Shown in pieces: positions 7,391-13,968 of a stretch of DNA of 26,075 nt (position 1 is the first letter of the stretch; each line of letters opens with the position of its first letter). The notes below the pieces were generated by a model. It was not told the DNA's origin, ran no database searches, and was given only the letters and a program-made list of their open reading frames with translations. The stretch is taken from NCBI GenBank assembly GCA_050114795.1, contig JASFRS010000010.1, forward strand, positions 1 to 26,075. The letters run 5' to 3'. Source of the DNA: JASFRS01 sp050114795 (GTDB lineage: Bacteria > Pseudomonadota > Alphaproteobacteria > Sphingomonadales > CAKZYD01). Position numbers and translations under genes: made by a program.

Positions 7391-8582
7391 TTTGCGCCTT
7401 AGCCTCTAATGCGGATCTGGGTAATAAAATCACCATTCGGCCTTCAGCATTCATGGGTCCGGCGAGTGCTAGAGCCTCTGGCCCTAAGCCAAAGAATATA
7501 TCACCACGACCCGGCCCTATGATGGCGCCGCCGGTATCTTGAGCCATCATGAATTGGCGAAAGTCCTGGCCTTTAGAAAGCTGGGTTTCAATCCAAAGAG
7601 GCGCACCATAGGGAATAAGACGGCGGTCAATTGCCATAGACCGCATGGGCGTCAATTCAACACCCTGCGCACCCAAGACGCCATTACCCTCTAGGATGCG
7701 AAAGAAAACATAGGATTTATTTTCCAGCATCAATGCTTCGGCACGATCGCTATTGTCTTGCATCCAAGCAGCAATGGCTTGCAGGCTCATCTCCTCCGGT
7801 GCAATCTCCTCTGCCTCAATCAAACTGCGACCAATAGCATAATAGGGGTGACCATTCTGGCCATCATAGCCAACTTTTATACGTTCACCGGTATCCAGCT
7901 CAATATAGCCGGAGCCTTGGATATGAAGGAAAAACGCATCAATCGCGCTGGAAACCCATACAAGCTCAAGCCCTTGGCCTTCCAGCGCACCCGCTTCTAT
8001 TTCAGACCGGTCAGCATGGGGAATAAGTTTGCGACCACTTAAACGCCCTGAAACACGTTGACCCTTTAAAGCCTCACGGAACAGGCCCAGGTCCACATCA
8101 ATCAAATCCGTAGGACGACGATAAAGAGGGATCGGGTAATCAGGCGACGGTGTCAAAGACCCTTTAAGCAGGGGAACATAATAGCCGGTGAAATGTCCGG
8201 CCCATCGTCCTAAAACTTTTATTGCAATAGGTTTATAATTTCGTTCAATCGCAGCTTTAAAAGGCGCACCACTATTAAGAACAGCATCACAGGCCTGTTT
8301 CCAATCCCTGGCTTTCGCATCAAAAGGCCCTATTGGCATAGGATCGGTGTCTTTGCGCGTGACTAAGGCTTCGCAGGATTTTTGATAAGCCTTAAAAGCT
8401 CCTGAAAAATTGTGGTTTTTCCAGCCTTTAAGCTGAGACCAGCTCAAGGTTCGATAGTGAGGTGTTTCATCACGCGGCAGGGTGAGGGCAATAAAAAGGG
8501 CCGCTAAGGCCAGAAGAATACTTAAACCTACTAATGGGGCAAATCCGCGTGCGGCACGCCGCTTAGGCCCGGGGCGCGCCAT
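7383..8582 (-). CDS. mltA: MltA, membrane-bound lytic murein transglycosylase A
   Basis: Cleaves the beta-1,4 bond between MurNAc and GlcNAc in peptidoglycan, leaving 1,6-anhydromuramic ends. Residues 13-36 form a single hydrophobic segment after an arginine-rich start (signal anchor), in place of the lipobox found in E. coli MltA. The MltA core includes GHFTGYYVP (129-137) and FFLHIQGSGYIEL (217-229). The C-terminal 3D domain holds three aspartates: D319 in MAIDRRLIPYG, D349 in AQDTGGAI and D361 in GRGDIFFG, one of which is the catalytic acid of the family. The gene begins six bases after the Tim44-like stop and overlaps the Smr gene. Confidence 0.95.
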   Translation of the reverse strand: MARPGPKRRAARGFAPLVGLSILLALAALFIALTLPRDETPHYRTLSWSQLKGWKNHNFSGAFKAYQKSCEALVTRKDTDPMPIGPFDAKARDWKQACDAVLNSGAPFKAAIERNYKPIAIKVLGRWAGHFTGYYVPLLKGSLTPSPDYPIPLYRRPTDLIDVDLGLFREALKGQRVSGRLSGRKLIPHADRSEIEAGALEGQGLELVWVSSAIDAFFLHIQGSGYIELDTGERIKVGYDGQNGHPYYAIGRSLIEAEEIAPEEMSLQAIAAWMQDNSDRAEALMLENKSYVFFRILEGNGVLGAQGVELTPMRSMAIDRRLIPYGAPLWIETQLSKGQDFRQFMMAQDTGGAIIGPGRGDIFFGLGPEALALAGPMNAEGRMVILLPRSALEAKAQNG

Positions 8583-8588
8583 AGCATT

Positions 8589-9254
8589 TTACTCCGCAGT
8601 GGCTGTTTCGATCAGCACCCAATTCGGATCACGGCTGCCCAGTTCTCTACTAAACGTCCAGCTGTCCTTAACATTATGTGTGTCAGAAATAGATCCCTCG
8701 ATCAAATTTCCATCCTTATCATGAACGGCTGAAATGATGTCCGCATCAAAGTTCACTGTGATATTTGCTGTTCTACCGATAACTTCCGCATGGGAAATGT
8801 CTGCTTTATTCAAATGTACCAGCCGGCTGGAAAGCGTTTGCTCAGCCGTTTCACGCGCATCAATTGCAGCGGAAAAATTATCAAGAACTTCGCCATCCAC
8901 AAAGGTTTTCAATGTATCTTTGTCACCCTTCCAAAAAGCAACGAGGATCATTTCATAAGCTTGGCGGGCGCCGTCTACAAATGCCGACGGGTCAAAACCG
9001 CGATCAAGGCTGATCATACTGTCCAAGGCTTGGCGCACCTGAGGTGATACATGGAGAAAACTGACCGGGCTGTCTGTCACCGCAGCCTGATCTCTTGAGT
9101 AGCGATCATGATTACCGGACCGTCGCGTTTGAAATTGGTCCGATGTCGTCGGCTGCTCATCTTCTGGGTTGCGACCGAATGTTGATATCAGGCGCAAAGC
9201 AACAAAGGCTGCAACCATGGCAAAAATCAGAATTTGAATAAGGTCTGCACTCAT
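8589..9254 (-). CDS. Tim44-like domain protein (TimA type)
   Basis: A 221-residue protein with one N-terminal membrane helix (about 5-22) followed by a polar linker and a C-terminal Tim44-like domain, recognised from VSPQVRQALDSMISLDRGFDPSAF, here the FDPSAFVDGARQAYEMILVA part, and the closing DSWTFSRELGSRDPNWVLIET. Mitochondrial Tim44 tethers the import motor; bacterial members are inner-membrane proteins of unclear role, and one in Caulobacter is called TimA. Start: ATG 9254 was chosen; a TTG seven codons upstream has no better support. First gene of the operon with mltA and smr, divergent from secB across a 197-bp gap, which suggests an envelope function. Confidence 0.88.
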   Translation of the reverse strand: MSADLIQILIFAMVAAFVALRLISTFGRNPEDEQPTTSDQFQTRRSGNHDRYSRDQAAVTDSPVSFLHVSPQVRQALDSMISLDRGFDPSAFVDGARQAYEMILVAFWKGDKDTLKTFVDGEVLDNFSAAIDARETAEQTLSSRLVHLNKADISHAEVIGRTANITVNFDADIISAVHDKDGNLIEGSISDTHNVKDSWTFSRELGSRDPNWVLIETATAE

Positions 9255-9451
9255 AAAAGAAATCTCAGCGCCCAAATACGCTTTTCAGTTTTGAATATCA
9301 CGTCCCCCTTAAATAAGCCCTGCACAGTAAAAGGGCAAGGTCACGCAGAGCTTTTACACAAGCGATAAAGCAAATTGCGCTCAAAACCTTGTTTAATGCC
9401 CGTTTCCATGCTAGCGGAAGTCCAAATTTCTAAGATTTAGGGACTATTCAC

Positions 9452-10015
9452 ATGGCTGATGAAGAACATAAGGATGTTGAGTCCAATACCGCTGCTCCTA
9501 CAGCTGAAAACGGAGCAGGTACAACTGACGAAGCAAATGCACCCCAAGCGGGCATGATTGCGCAATATATTAAAGACTTGAGCTTTGAAAATCCAAACGC
9601 TCCTAAAAGTCTGCAATTGGCAAGCCAGGGTCGCCCGGCCATCAACTTAAATGTTAATGTCGCCGTTGAGCAGACAGCGGAAGATAATTACGAAGTTCTG
9701 CTGCATTTGGAAGCTCAGGCAAAATATGAAGATACGGTCGCTTTTGTTGTGGACCTGAGCTATGCGGGCCTCTTCGGCATTCGCAATGTTCCACGTGAAG
9801 CAATGCAGCCCTTCCTGCTTGTCGAAGCGCCGCATTTGCTGTTCCCATTTGCGCGACGCGTATTAGCTGATGCGGTTCGCGATGGTGGTTTTGCGCCCCT
9901 CATGCTGGATCCTATTGATTTCTCAGCCCTTTATCGCCAGCAGCTTGAAAAGCAACAGGCCGCCGGAGGCGGTGAACCAAACGGAAATGGCGTTATCCAG
10001 GGCGGAATGGCTTAA
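9452..10015 (+). CDS. secB: SecB, protein-export chaperone
   Basis: Tetrameric cytoplasmic chaperone that keeps precursors unfolded and delivers them to SecA. The core starts near residue 36 with QYIKDLSFENPNAP, followed by INLNVNV, YEVLLHLEAQAKYEDTVAFV and APHLLFPFARRVLADAVRDGGF, all SecB signatures. At 187 residues it carries an acidic, Ala/Thr-rich N-terminal extension of about 35 residues, longer than the ~11 of E. coli, and a Gly/Asn-rich tail. AGGGA (9439-9443) lies eight bases before the ATG. It converges on dnaQ with both TAA stops sharing the tetramer TTAA at 10012-10015; no terminator hairpin separates them. Confidence 0.96.
   Translation: MADEEHKDVESNTAAPTAENGAGTTDEANAPQAGMIAQYIKDLSFENPNAPKSLQLASQGRPAINLNVNVAVEQTAEDNYEVLLHLEAQAKYEDTVAFVVDLSYAGLFGIRNVPREAMQPFLLVEAPHLLFPFARRVLADAVRDGGFAPLMLDPIDFSALYRQQLEKQQAAGGGEPNGNGVIQGGMA
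9787..9802. promoter_or_regulatory. Degenerate parS-like site within secB
   Basis: TGTTCCACGTGAAGCA matches the ParB consensus TGTTTCACGTGAAACA at 14 of 16 positions and keeps the central CACGTG. It encodes VPREA of SecB, so protein constraint may explain it. It lies about 3.8 kb left of the predicted origin. Binding by ParB is uncertain. Confidence 0.3.
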
Positions 10016-10701
10016 GGTGCTTTCCAAATTGGGTCTTTAAGTTTTTCAAGGAAGGCGGCGTGAGCCGCCTTTTCTTCATCTGAAGCACTGTGGGCACGAG
10101 CCGGGCGAACCTCAACATTACCGCTTAATTTCGCAGCCGCTTTTGCCTTATCTTCCCCGCTGTCACCGACCAACTCAAGGCCCTTTTGCCGCCCCCCTTT
10201 CAGCTCCAGATAAACTTCAGCCAGGAGTTCACTATCAAGCAAAGCTCCGTGTTTCGTCCGGGCAGACAAATCGATGTTGAAGCGGCGGCAAAGATTATCG
10301 AGGCTAGCGCGCATGCCTGGAAATTTCCGCCTGGCCATCGCCAGCGTATCGGTCACGCGGGTATTGGGGATGGGAGGAAAGCCCACATTTTCCAATTCCC
10401 AATTGATAAAGCGCATATCAAATTCGGCATTATGGGCGATCAGGCGGGAATCATCGCCGATAAACTCCAGCAAATCCTCAACAATTTGGGAGAAGACAGG
10501 TTTGTCTTTCAGAAAGTCTCCGGAAATACCATGAACCCGATAGGCTTCCATTGGCATGTCGCGCTCAGGATTGACATAGGCCTGATAAACCTTGCCCGTA
10601 GGCAAAAGGTTCACCAGCTCAACACAGCCAATTTCAACGAGACGGTGACCTTCATAGGGGTCGATACCGGTGGTTTCCGTATCAAAGACTATTTCACGCA
10701 T
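10012..10701 (-). CDS. dnaQ: DnaQ, DNA polymerase III epsilon subunit (proofreading exonuclease)
   Basis: The 3'-5' proofreading exonuclease of the replicative polymerase. Exo I is FDTETTG (Asp7, Glu9), Exo II is HNAEFDMRFIN (Asp95), and Exo III-epsilon is HGALLDSELLAEVY (His151, Asp156), all with catalytic residues present. The 229-residue length and the C-terminal tail after residue 170, which in the family binds the alpha subunit, are normal. It is the last gene of the ppsR-maf-aroE-coaE-dnaQ operon, one base after the coaE stop. The order next to the origin is standard for alphaproteobacteria. Confidence 0.96.
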   Translation of the reverse strand: MREIVFDTETTGIDPYEGHRLVEIGCVELVNLLPTGKVYQAYVNPERDMPMEAYRVHGISGDFLKDKPVFSQIVEDLLEFIGDDSRLIAHNAEFDMRFINWELENVGFPPIPNTRVTDTLAMARRKFPGMRASLDNLCRRFNIDLSARTKHGALLDSELLAEVYLELKGGRQKGLELVGDSGEDKAKAAAKLSGNVEVRPARAHSASDEEKAAHAAFLEKLKDPIWKAP

Positions 10702-10702
10702 A

Positions 10703-11314
10703 TCAGCCCTCTTGTTCTATACCATTTTTCAACTTCATCTGCCGAATGATGTTTTTAATATCATCGCGAGAATGACGAAAGCCCAGGCCGGTTCGGATGA
10801 CAAAATCTGCGCGCTTGCGTTTTTCGGCATCTTTTATCTGCGCATTTTTAATGCCAAGGAATTTTTCTTCCGTCATCCCGGGCCTGGATAAAACCCGTTC
10901 GCGCTGCAAACGTTCCGGCGCACTAACAACGGCAATAGCATCACAAAGACGTTCAGCACCGGTTTCAAAAAGCAGGGGAATATCCAAAACAACCAGCGGT
11001 TCACGCCTGCGTTTCTGGCGTTTCAACCATTTCTCCCGCTCCTCCCAGACAAGGGGGTGAAGAATGGCTTCCAATTCTGTTCGTGCTTGGGGGTTTTTAA
11101 AAACCATCGCGCCCAATTTCTGGCGGTCCAAGCCCTGTGCATTTGTCGTGCCGGGGAAGGCCGCTTCAATCCGTTTGAGAGCACGTCCGCCCGGGCCGGT
11201 TAAATGATGCACACAGGCATCTGCATCAAATACAGGCACACCCAGCGCTTCAAAATGTTTTGAAGCTGTAGACTTTCCCATCGCAATAGAGCCTGTAAGA
11301 CCCAGAATTTTCAT
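10703..11314 (-). CDS. coaE: CoaE, dephospho-CoA kinase
   Basis: Catalyses ATP-dependent 3'-phosphorylation of dephospho-CoA, the last step of coenzyme A synthesis. The N-terminal P-loop GSIAMGKST (8-16) is the CoaE form of Walker A, followed by VPVFDADACVHHL (26-38) with the substrate-binding aspartates. VLDIPLLFETGAERLCDAI is the usual central motif (DIPLLFET). Length 203 is typical. It starts seven bases after the aroE stop and ends one base before the dnaQ start, so it is co-transcribed with both. Confidence 0.96.
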   Translation of the reverse strand: MKILGLTGSIAMGKSTASKHFEALGVPVFDADACVHHLTGPGGRALKRIEAAFPGTTNAQGLDRQKLGAMVFKNPQARTELEAILHPLVWEEREKWLKRQKRRREPLVVLDIPLLFETGAERLCDAIAVVSAPERLQRERVLSRPGMTEEKFLGIKNAQIKDAEKRKRADFVIRTGLGFRHSRDDIKNIIRQMKLKNGIEQEG

Positions 11315-11321
11315 AGCCGCC

Positions 11322-12170
11322 CTATCGTGCTTTTAAAGCGTCCCGTAATTTAGCATCAATTGCTGGAATTCTGTCGGGCATTATACCAAAAAACGCCTCA
11401 AAGGACGGGCGTGCCTGTTCAATCAACATGCCCAGACCATTGCTTGCCTGGCGGTTGGCAGCACGCGCCGCCTTCATTAAGGATGTTTCAAAGGGTGTGT
11501 AAATGATGTCGTAAACCAAGGCATCTTCTGACAATTTATCAAGCCGTAAGTCCTTAGGCGGCCAGTCTTTATCTTCATGCCCTGTCATGCCCATGACTGT
11601 TGTCTGAACTAATAAATCTACTCCGTTACACACTTTATCTAATTCATCCCAACCATAGACTTTCACCCTTGAATGACCTTGGGCCAGCGCCTCTGCTTTG
11701 GCTTTGGAGCGATTAATAAGATTAAGTTGTGCCAAGTCCGGATAACCAAGACACGCATGAAAAATTGCTTGAGCCGCACCACCTGCACCTAAAATCGTGA
11801 TTTTCTTCGGGCTGCGTTTAAATTGTCTATTCACATCGGCAAGAAAACCCATGCCGTCTGTATTGTCTCCTATTAACCGGCCATTTCGAACTGTAACCAG
11901 ATTAACCGCACCAATGTCCGCCGCTCGTGATGTTAAGTTATCAACATAATCAAGAATTGCTGTTTTATGGGGAACAGTGACATTCCAGCCGGAATAGCCG
12001 GAAGCCGCCAAAGATTGAACCTGTTGCGCCAAATCCTCGGGCGCAACAGCTATGGCTTCATAACTGCCTTGAATTCCATAATGCTCCAACCAAAGCCCGT
12101 GAAGTAGAGGACTTAGGCTGTGAGATATGGGCCAGCCGATAACGCCTACCTTTTTGGGATGGTTCGTCAT
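11322..12170 (-). CDS. aroE: AroE, shikimate dehydrogenase
   Basis: NADPH-dependent reduction of 3-dehydroshikimate to shikimate in aromatic amino-acid synthesis. The substrate site is seen as SHSLSP (16-21), NVTVPHK with Lys69, and GDNTDG with Asp105; the NADP-binding glycine loop GAGGAA is at 128-133, and GLGMLIEQARPSFE is the C-terminal signature. The 282-residue length is normal. The ATG overlaps the maf stop by four bases (ATGA). Related quinate dehydrogenases share the fold, but the full shikimate-site signature and the chromosomal context favour AroE. Confidence 0.96.
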   Translation of the reverse strand: MTNHPKKVGVIGWPISHSLSPLLHGLWLEHYGIQGSYEAIAVAPEDLAQQVQSLAASGYSGWNVTVPHKTAILDYVDNLTSRAADIGAVNLVTVRNGRLIGDNTDGMGFLADVNRQFKRSPKKITILGAGGAAQAIFHACLGYPDLAQLNLINRSKAKAEALAQGHSRVKVYGWDELDKVCNGVDLLVQTTVMGMTGHEDKDWPPKDLRLDKLSEDALVYDIIYTPFETSLMKAARAANRQASNGLGMLIEQARPSFEAFFGIMPDRIPAIDAKLRDALKAR

Positions 12171-12769
12171 GGCCTTAAAACCCCATAATGTCTTAATTGT
12201 TTCAACACGGGGAGGAGGGGCAATCCAAGGATGGAAAAATAATCCCCTTCAATCTGTTCAAATAATTGAATGCCACTGCTTTCAATGTGATAACCACCAA
12301 CTGAGGACAAGACATTTTCCCCATGAGCATCAAGATAATAATCAAGAAACGCAGAGCTAAGCGTCCGCATTTTTAATTTAGCCGCGCCAATGAAACGCCA
12401 TAAACATTGGCCACCCTGTGCAATAACCGCCGCGCTGTAAAGGCGGTGTTCGTGACCACTAAGCGCTTCTAAATGTTGGCGAAGTGACTTTAAGTCGGGG
12501 GCTTTTTCAAAGGCCTGAGCACGGCATTCCAAAATCTGATCGGCGCCAAGAACCAAAGCCTCCGGTCTGCTCATGGAAACTTTTAAGGCTTTGGCTTCCG
12601 CTAAAGCATCAGCCCAATTGCGTGGGGGTTGCCCCGCTTGTGCTAAGGCTGCCCTTATGGCCTCTTCATCCACATAAGCGGCTTTGGTTTCAAATTCTAC
12701 GCCCGCGCGGATCAACATGTCCTGCCGAGCTGCACTTTGCGAAGCTAAAATAAGATTTGGAACACTCAT
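12167..12769 (-). CDS. maf: Maf-family nucleotide pyrophosphatase
   Basis: House-cleaning nucleoside triphosphate pyrophosphatase of the Maf/HAM1 fold. LILASQSAARQDML (6-19) is the Maf nucleotide-binding signature, and LGADQIL with Asp77 is the catalytic-base region. Members hydrolyse dTTP/UTP or 7-methyl-GTP; the GADQ form resembles the YceF subgroup more than the YhdE subgroup, but the substrate is not settled by eye. Length 200. It overlaps both neighbours by four bases (ATGA), between ppsR and aroE, as in Caulobacter and many other alphaproteobacteria. Confidence 0.93.
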   Translation of the reverse strand: MSVPNLILASQSAARQDMLIRAGVEFETKAAYVDEEAIRAALAQAGQPPRNWADALAEAKALKVSMSRPEALVLGADQILECRAQAFEKAPDLKSLRQHLEALSGHEHRLYSAAVIAQGGQCLWRFIGAAKLKMRTLSSAFLDYYLDAHGENVLSSVGGYHIESSGIQLFEQIEGDYFSILGLPLLPVLKQLRHYGVLRP

Positions 12770-13593
12770 GAAGAACGCTCTTCTTTACGTTTATTATAAA
12801 GATTGATGACCGCCGCAGCCGTTTCTTCAATGGAACGCCTCGTGACATCAATGACCGGCCATTGCTGCTTTGTAAACAATCGGCGGGCGCTGCTCAGCTC
12901 TTCCTTAATTCGCTCAGGATTTACATAGGTGGTGTTGTGCCCATCCTGTAGGGCAAGTAAGCGGTTTTTACGAATTTGTTCCAGCCGGTCAGGGGAGGTT
13001 GTTAGTCCGACAACAAAAGGGTCTCTTAATTGCATCAATAGCTCAGGAACCGGGACTTCCGGGACCAAAGGATAATTCGCTGTCTTAAATCCACGATTGG
13101 CAAGATACATCGAGGTTGGTGTTTTCGACGTTCGGGATACACCAACCAAAACAATATCGGCTTCTTCCACATCTCCTAAGAGCTGACCATCATCATGAGC
13201 CAATGTGAATTGCATGGCTTCAATACGCTTAAAATAAGCGTCATCCATGGTGTGTTGACGGCCGGGTTGGCCGCGGGCTTTTTCACCAAGGTAAACCGTC
13301 ATTGACTGAATGATGGGGTCAAGAACGGAAATAGTTGGAATATCCATGCGCTTTGCCGCACGTTCCAACACATTGCGCAATTCCTTATTCACCATCGTGT
13401 ACATAATAAGGCCGGGGTGTTCCGCAATATCTTCAACCACCCGTTCCATTTGCCGCGCTGTTCGTATCATCGGCCAGAAGTGTTTAACCGGCTCCGCGTC
13501 ACTGAACTGGGCCAAAGTGGCTTTGACCACGGAATCCAATGTCTCCCCAGTCGCATCAGACACAAGATGAAGGTGAAATTTCTTTGGCGACAT
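12766..13593 (-). CDS. ppsR: PPSRP/PDRP-type kinase-pyrophosphorylase (DUF299)
   Basis: Bifunctional ADP-dependent kinase and Pi-dependent pyrophosphorylase that switches phosphoenolpyruvate synthase (or pyruvate phosphate dikinase) off and on by threonine phosphorylation. The 275-residue protein starts MSPKKFHLHLVSDATGETL, the usual N-terminus, and has a P-loop GVSRTSKT at 151-158. The open frame extends to 13734, but those 47 extra residues are unlike the family and would run through the DnaA boxes, so the ATG at 13593 is chosen; its ribosome-binding site is weak. It is the origin-proximal gene of the leftward operon, the counterpart of the RP001-type gene beside oriC in Caulobacter and Rickettsia. 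Confidence 0.93.
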   Translation of the reverse strand: MSPKKFHLHLVSDATGETLDSVVKATLAQFSDAEPVKHFWPMIRTARQMERVVEDIAEHPGLIMYTMVNKELRNVLERAAKRMDIPTISVLDPIIQSMTVYLGEKARGQPGRQHTMDDAYFKRIEAMQFTLAHDDGQLLGDVEEADIVLVGVSRTSKTPTSMYLANRGFKTANYPLVPEVPVPELLMQLRDPFVVGLTTSPDRLEQIRKNRLLALQDGHNTTYVNPERIKEELSSARRLFTKQQWPVIDVTRRSIEETAAAVINLYNKRKEERSS

Positions 13594-13609
13594 GATTTCT
13601 GCAAAACCC

Positions 13610-13618
13610 TGTGAATAA
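13610..13618 (-). promoter_or_regulatory. DnaA box TTATTCACA
   Basis: Exact match to the TTATNCACA DnaA consensus on the minus strand, 17 bases upstream of the ppsR ATG. DnaA bound here could also affect ppsR transcription. Confidence 0.65.
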
Positions 13619-13710
13619 TGAGATGAATAACTTGGCTGTTTTCCCCTGTAAAAAGCAAATTGGCTGAAATTCAGGATTTTTTCCACCAAAAGTGACTCTT
13701 CATTCTGTCG

Positions 13711-13728
13711 TTTTCCACAGGTGGAAAA
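13711..13728. promoter_or_regulatory. Head-to-head DnaA box pair (palindrome)
   Basis: TTTTCCACAGGTGGAAAA: two 8-bp arms in perfect inverted repeat around AG. The left arm is an exact TTTTCCACA, the right arm reads TTTTCCACC on the minus strand. A third related box (TTTTCCACC, 13679-13687) lies 23 bases to the left. Confidence 0.65.
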
Positions 13729-13789
13729 AATCACTCACAGACTGATGATAAAATTTCTTTCCAGTTTTAGTTAGATACGTTTTCCAAAA

Positions 13790-13830
13790 TTAAACTTCTC
13801 TCGACTCATCAGGTAAATTTAAACTTCTCT
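13790..13830 (+). repeat. 12-bp direct repeat in the AT-rich part of oriC
   Basis: TTAAACTTCTCT occurs at 13790-13801 and again at 13819-13830, start-to-start 29 bases, and the second copy runs straight into the TTTTCCACA box at 13832. The spacing is close to three helical turns minus about two bases. It lies in the segment proposed for unwinding. The binding protein, if any, is unknown. Confidence 0.6.
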
Positions 13831-13831
13831 T

Positions 13832-13840
13832 TTTTCCACA
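13832..13840 (+). promoter_or_regulatory. DnaA box TTTTCCACA
   Basis: Exact copy of the 13711 box, following the second 12-bp direct repeat and followed by a weaker GTTTTCACA at 13841-13849. Confidence 0.6.
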
Positions 13841-13885
13841 GTTTTCACAGGGTGGTAATAGACGTCACGAAAAACTGAATAATTT

Positions 13886-13894
13886 TGTGGAAAA
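13886..13894 (-). promoter_or_regulatory. DnaA box TTTTCCACA (minus strand)
   Basis: TGTGGAAAA on the plus strand, inverted relative to the 13832 box, 46 bases further right and about 75 bases before the hemE ATG. Confidence 0.6.
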
Positions 13895-13968
13895 ATGCTG
13901 GCCTCACAGGGTCCACAGGGCCTATTACAACTACACCTCAGACTCTTATAAGAAAGATTCTTTATTTA

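Larger units (their letters stand above)
13594..13968. other. oriC: Predicted chromosomal replication origin (oriC)
   Basis: A 375-base gene-free gap between ppsR and hemE, the position of the mapped Caulobacter origin. It contains DnaA-type boxes TTTTCCACA at 13711-13719 (+), 13832-13840 (+) and 13886-13894 (-), TTATTCACA at 13610-13618 (-), and one-mismatch TTTTCCACC at 13679-13687 (+) and 13720-13728 (-). The stretch 13741-13830 is about 71 percent A+T by count and could be the unwinding element. Four GANTC sites (13694, 13803, 13941, 13956), targets of CcrM methylation in this class, are present. Gene orientation changes here from mainly minus to mainly plus. No TTAA-N7-TTAA CtrA site was found. 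The promoters of ppsR and hemE must also lie here. Confidence 0.87.

Noticed and set aside
9255..9451. Promoters in the Tim44-like/secB divergent gap
   Set aside because: Several TTGCGC, TTTACA and TTTAAT hexamers occur, but none pair at 16-18 base spacing; promoters must exist but I cannot place them.
13594..13734. N-terminal extension of ppsR up to 13734
   Set aside because: The 47 extra residues are not family-like and the codons run through DnaA boxes; the usual N-terminus FHLHLVSDATGETL begins right after the ATG at 13593.
13741..13830. CtrA or IHF binding site in oriC
   Set aside because: TTAA tetramers are present but not at the TTAA-N7-TTAA spacing, and the best IHF-like stretch misses a key position.
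13885..13968. N-terminal extension of hemE from a TTG at 13885
   Set aside because: It would translate the origin repeats; the family N-terminus starts at the ATG at 13969.
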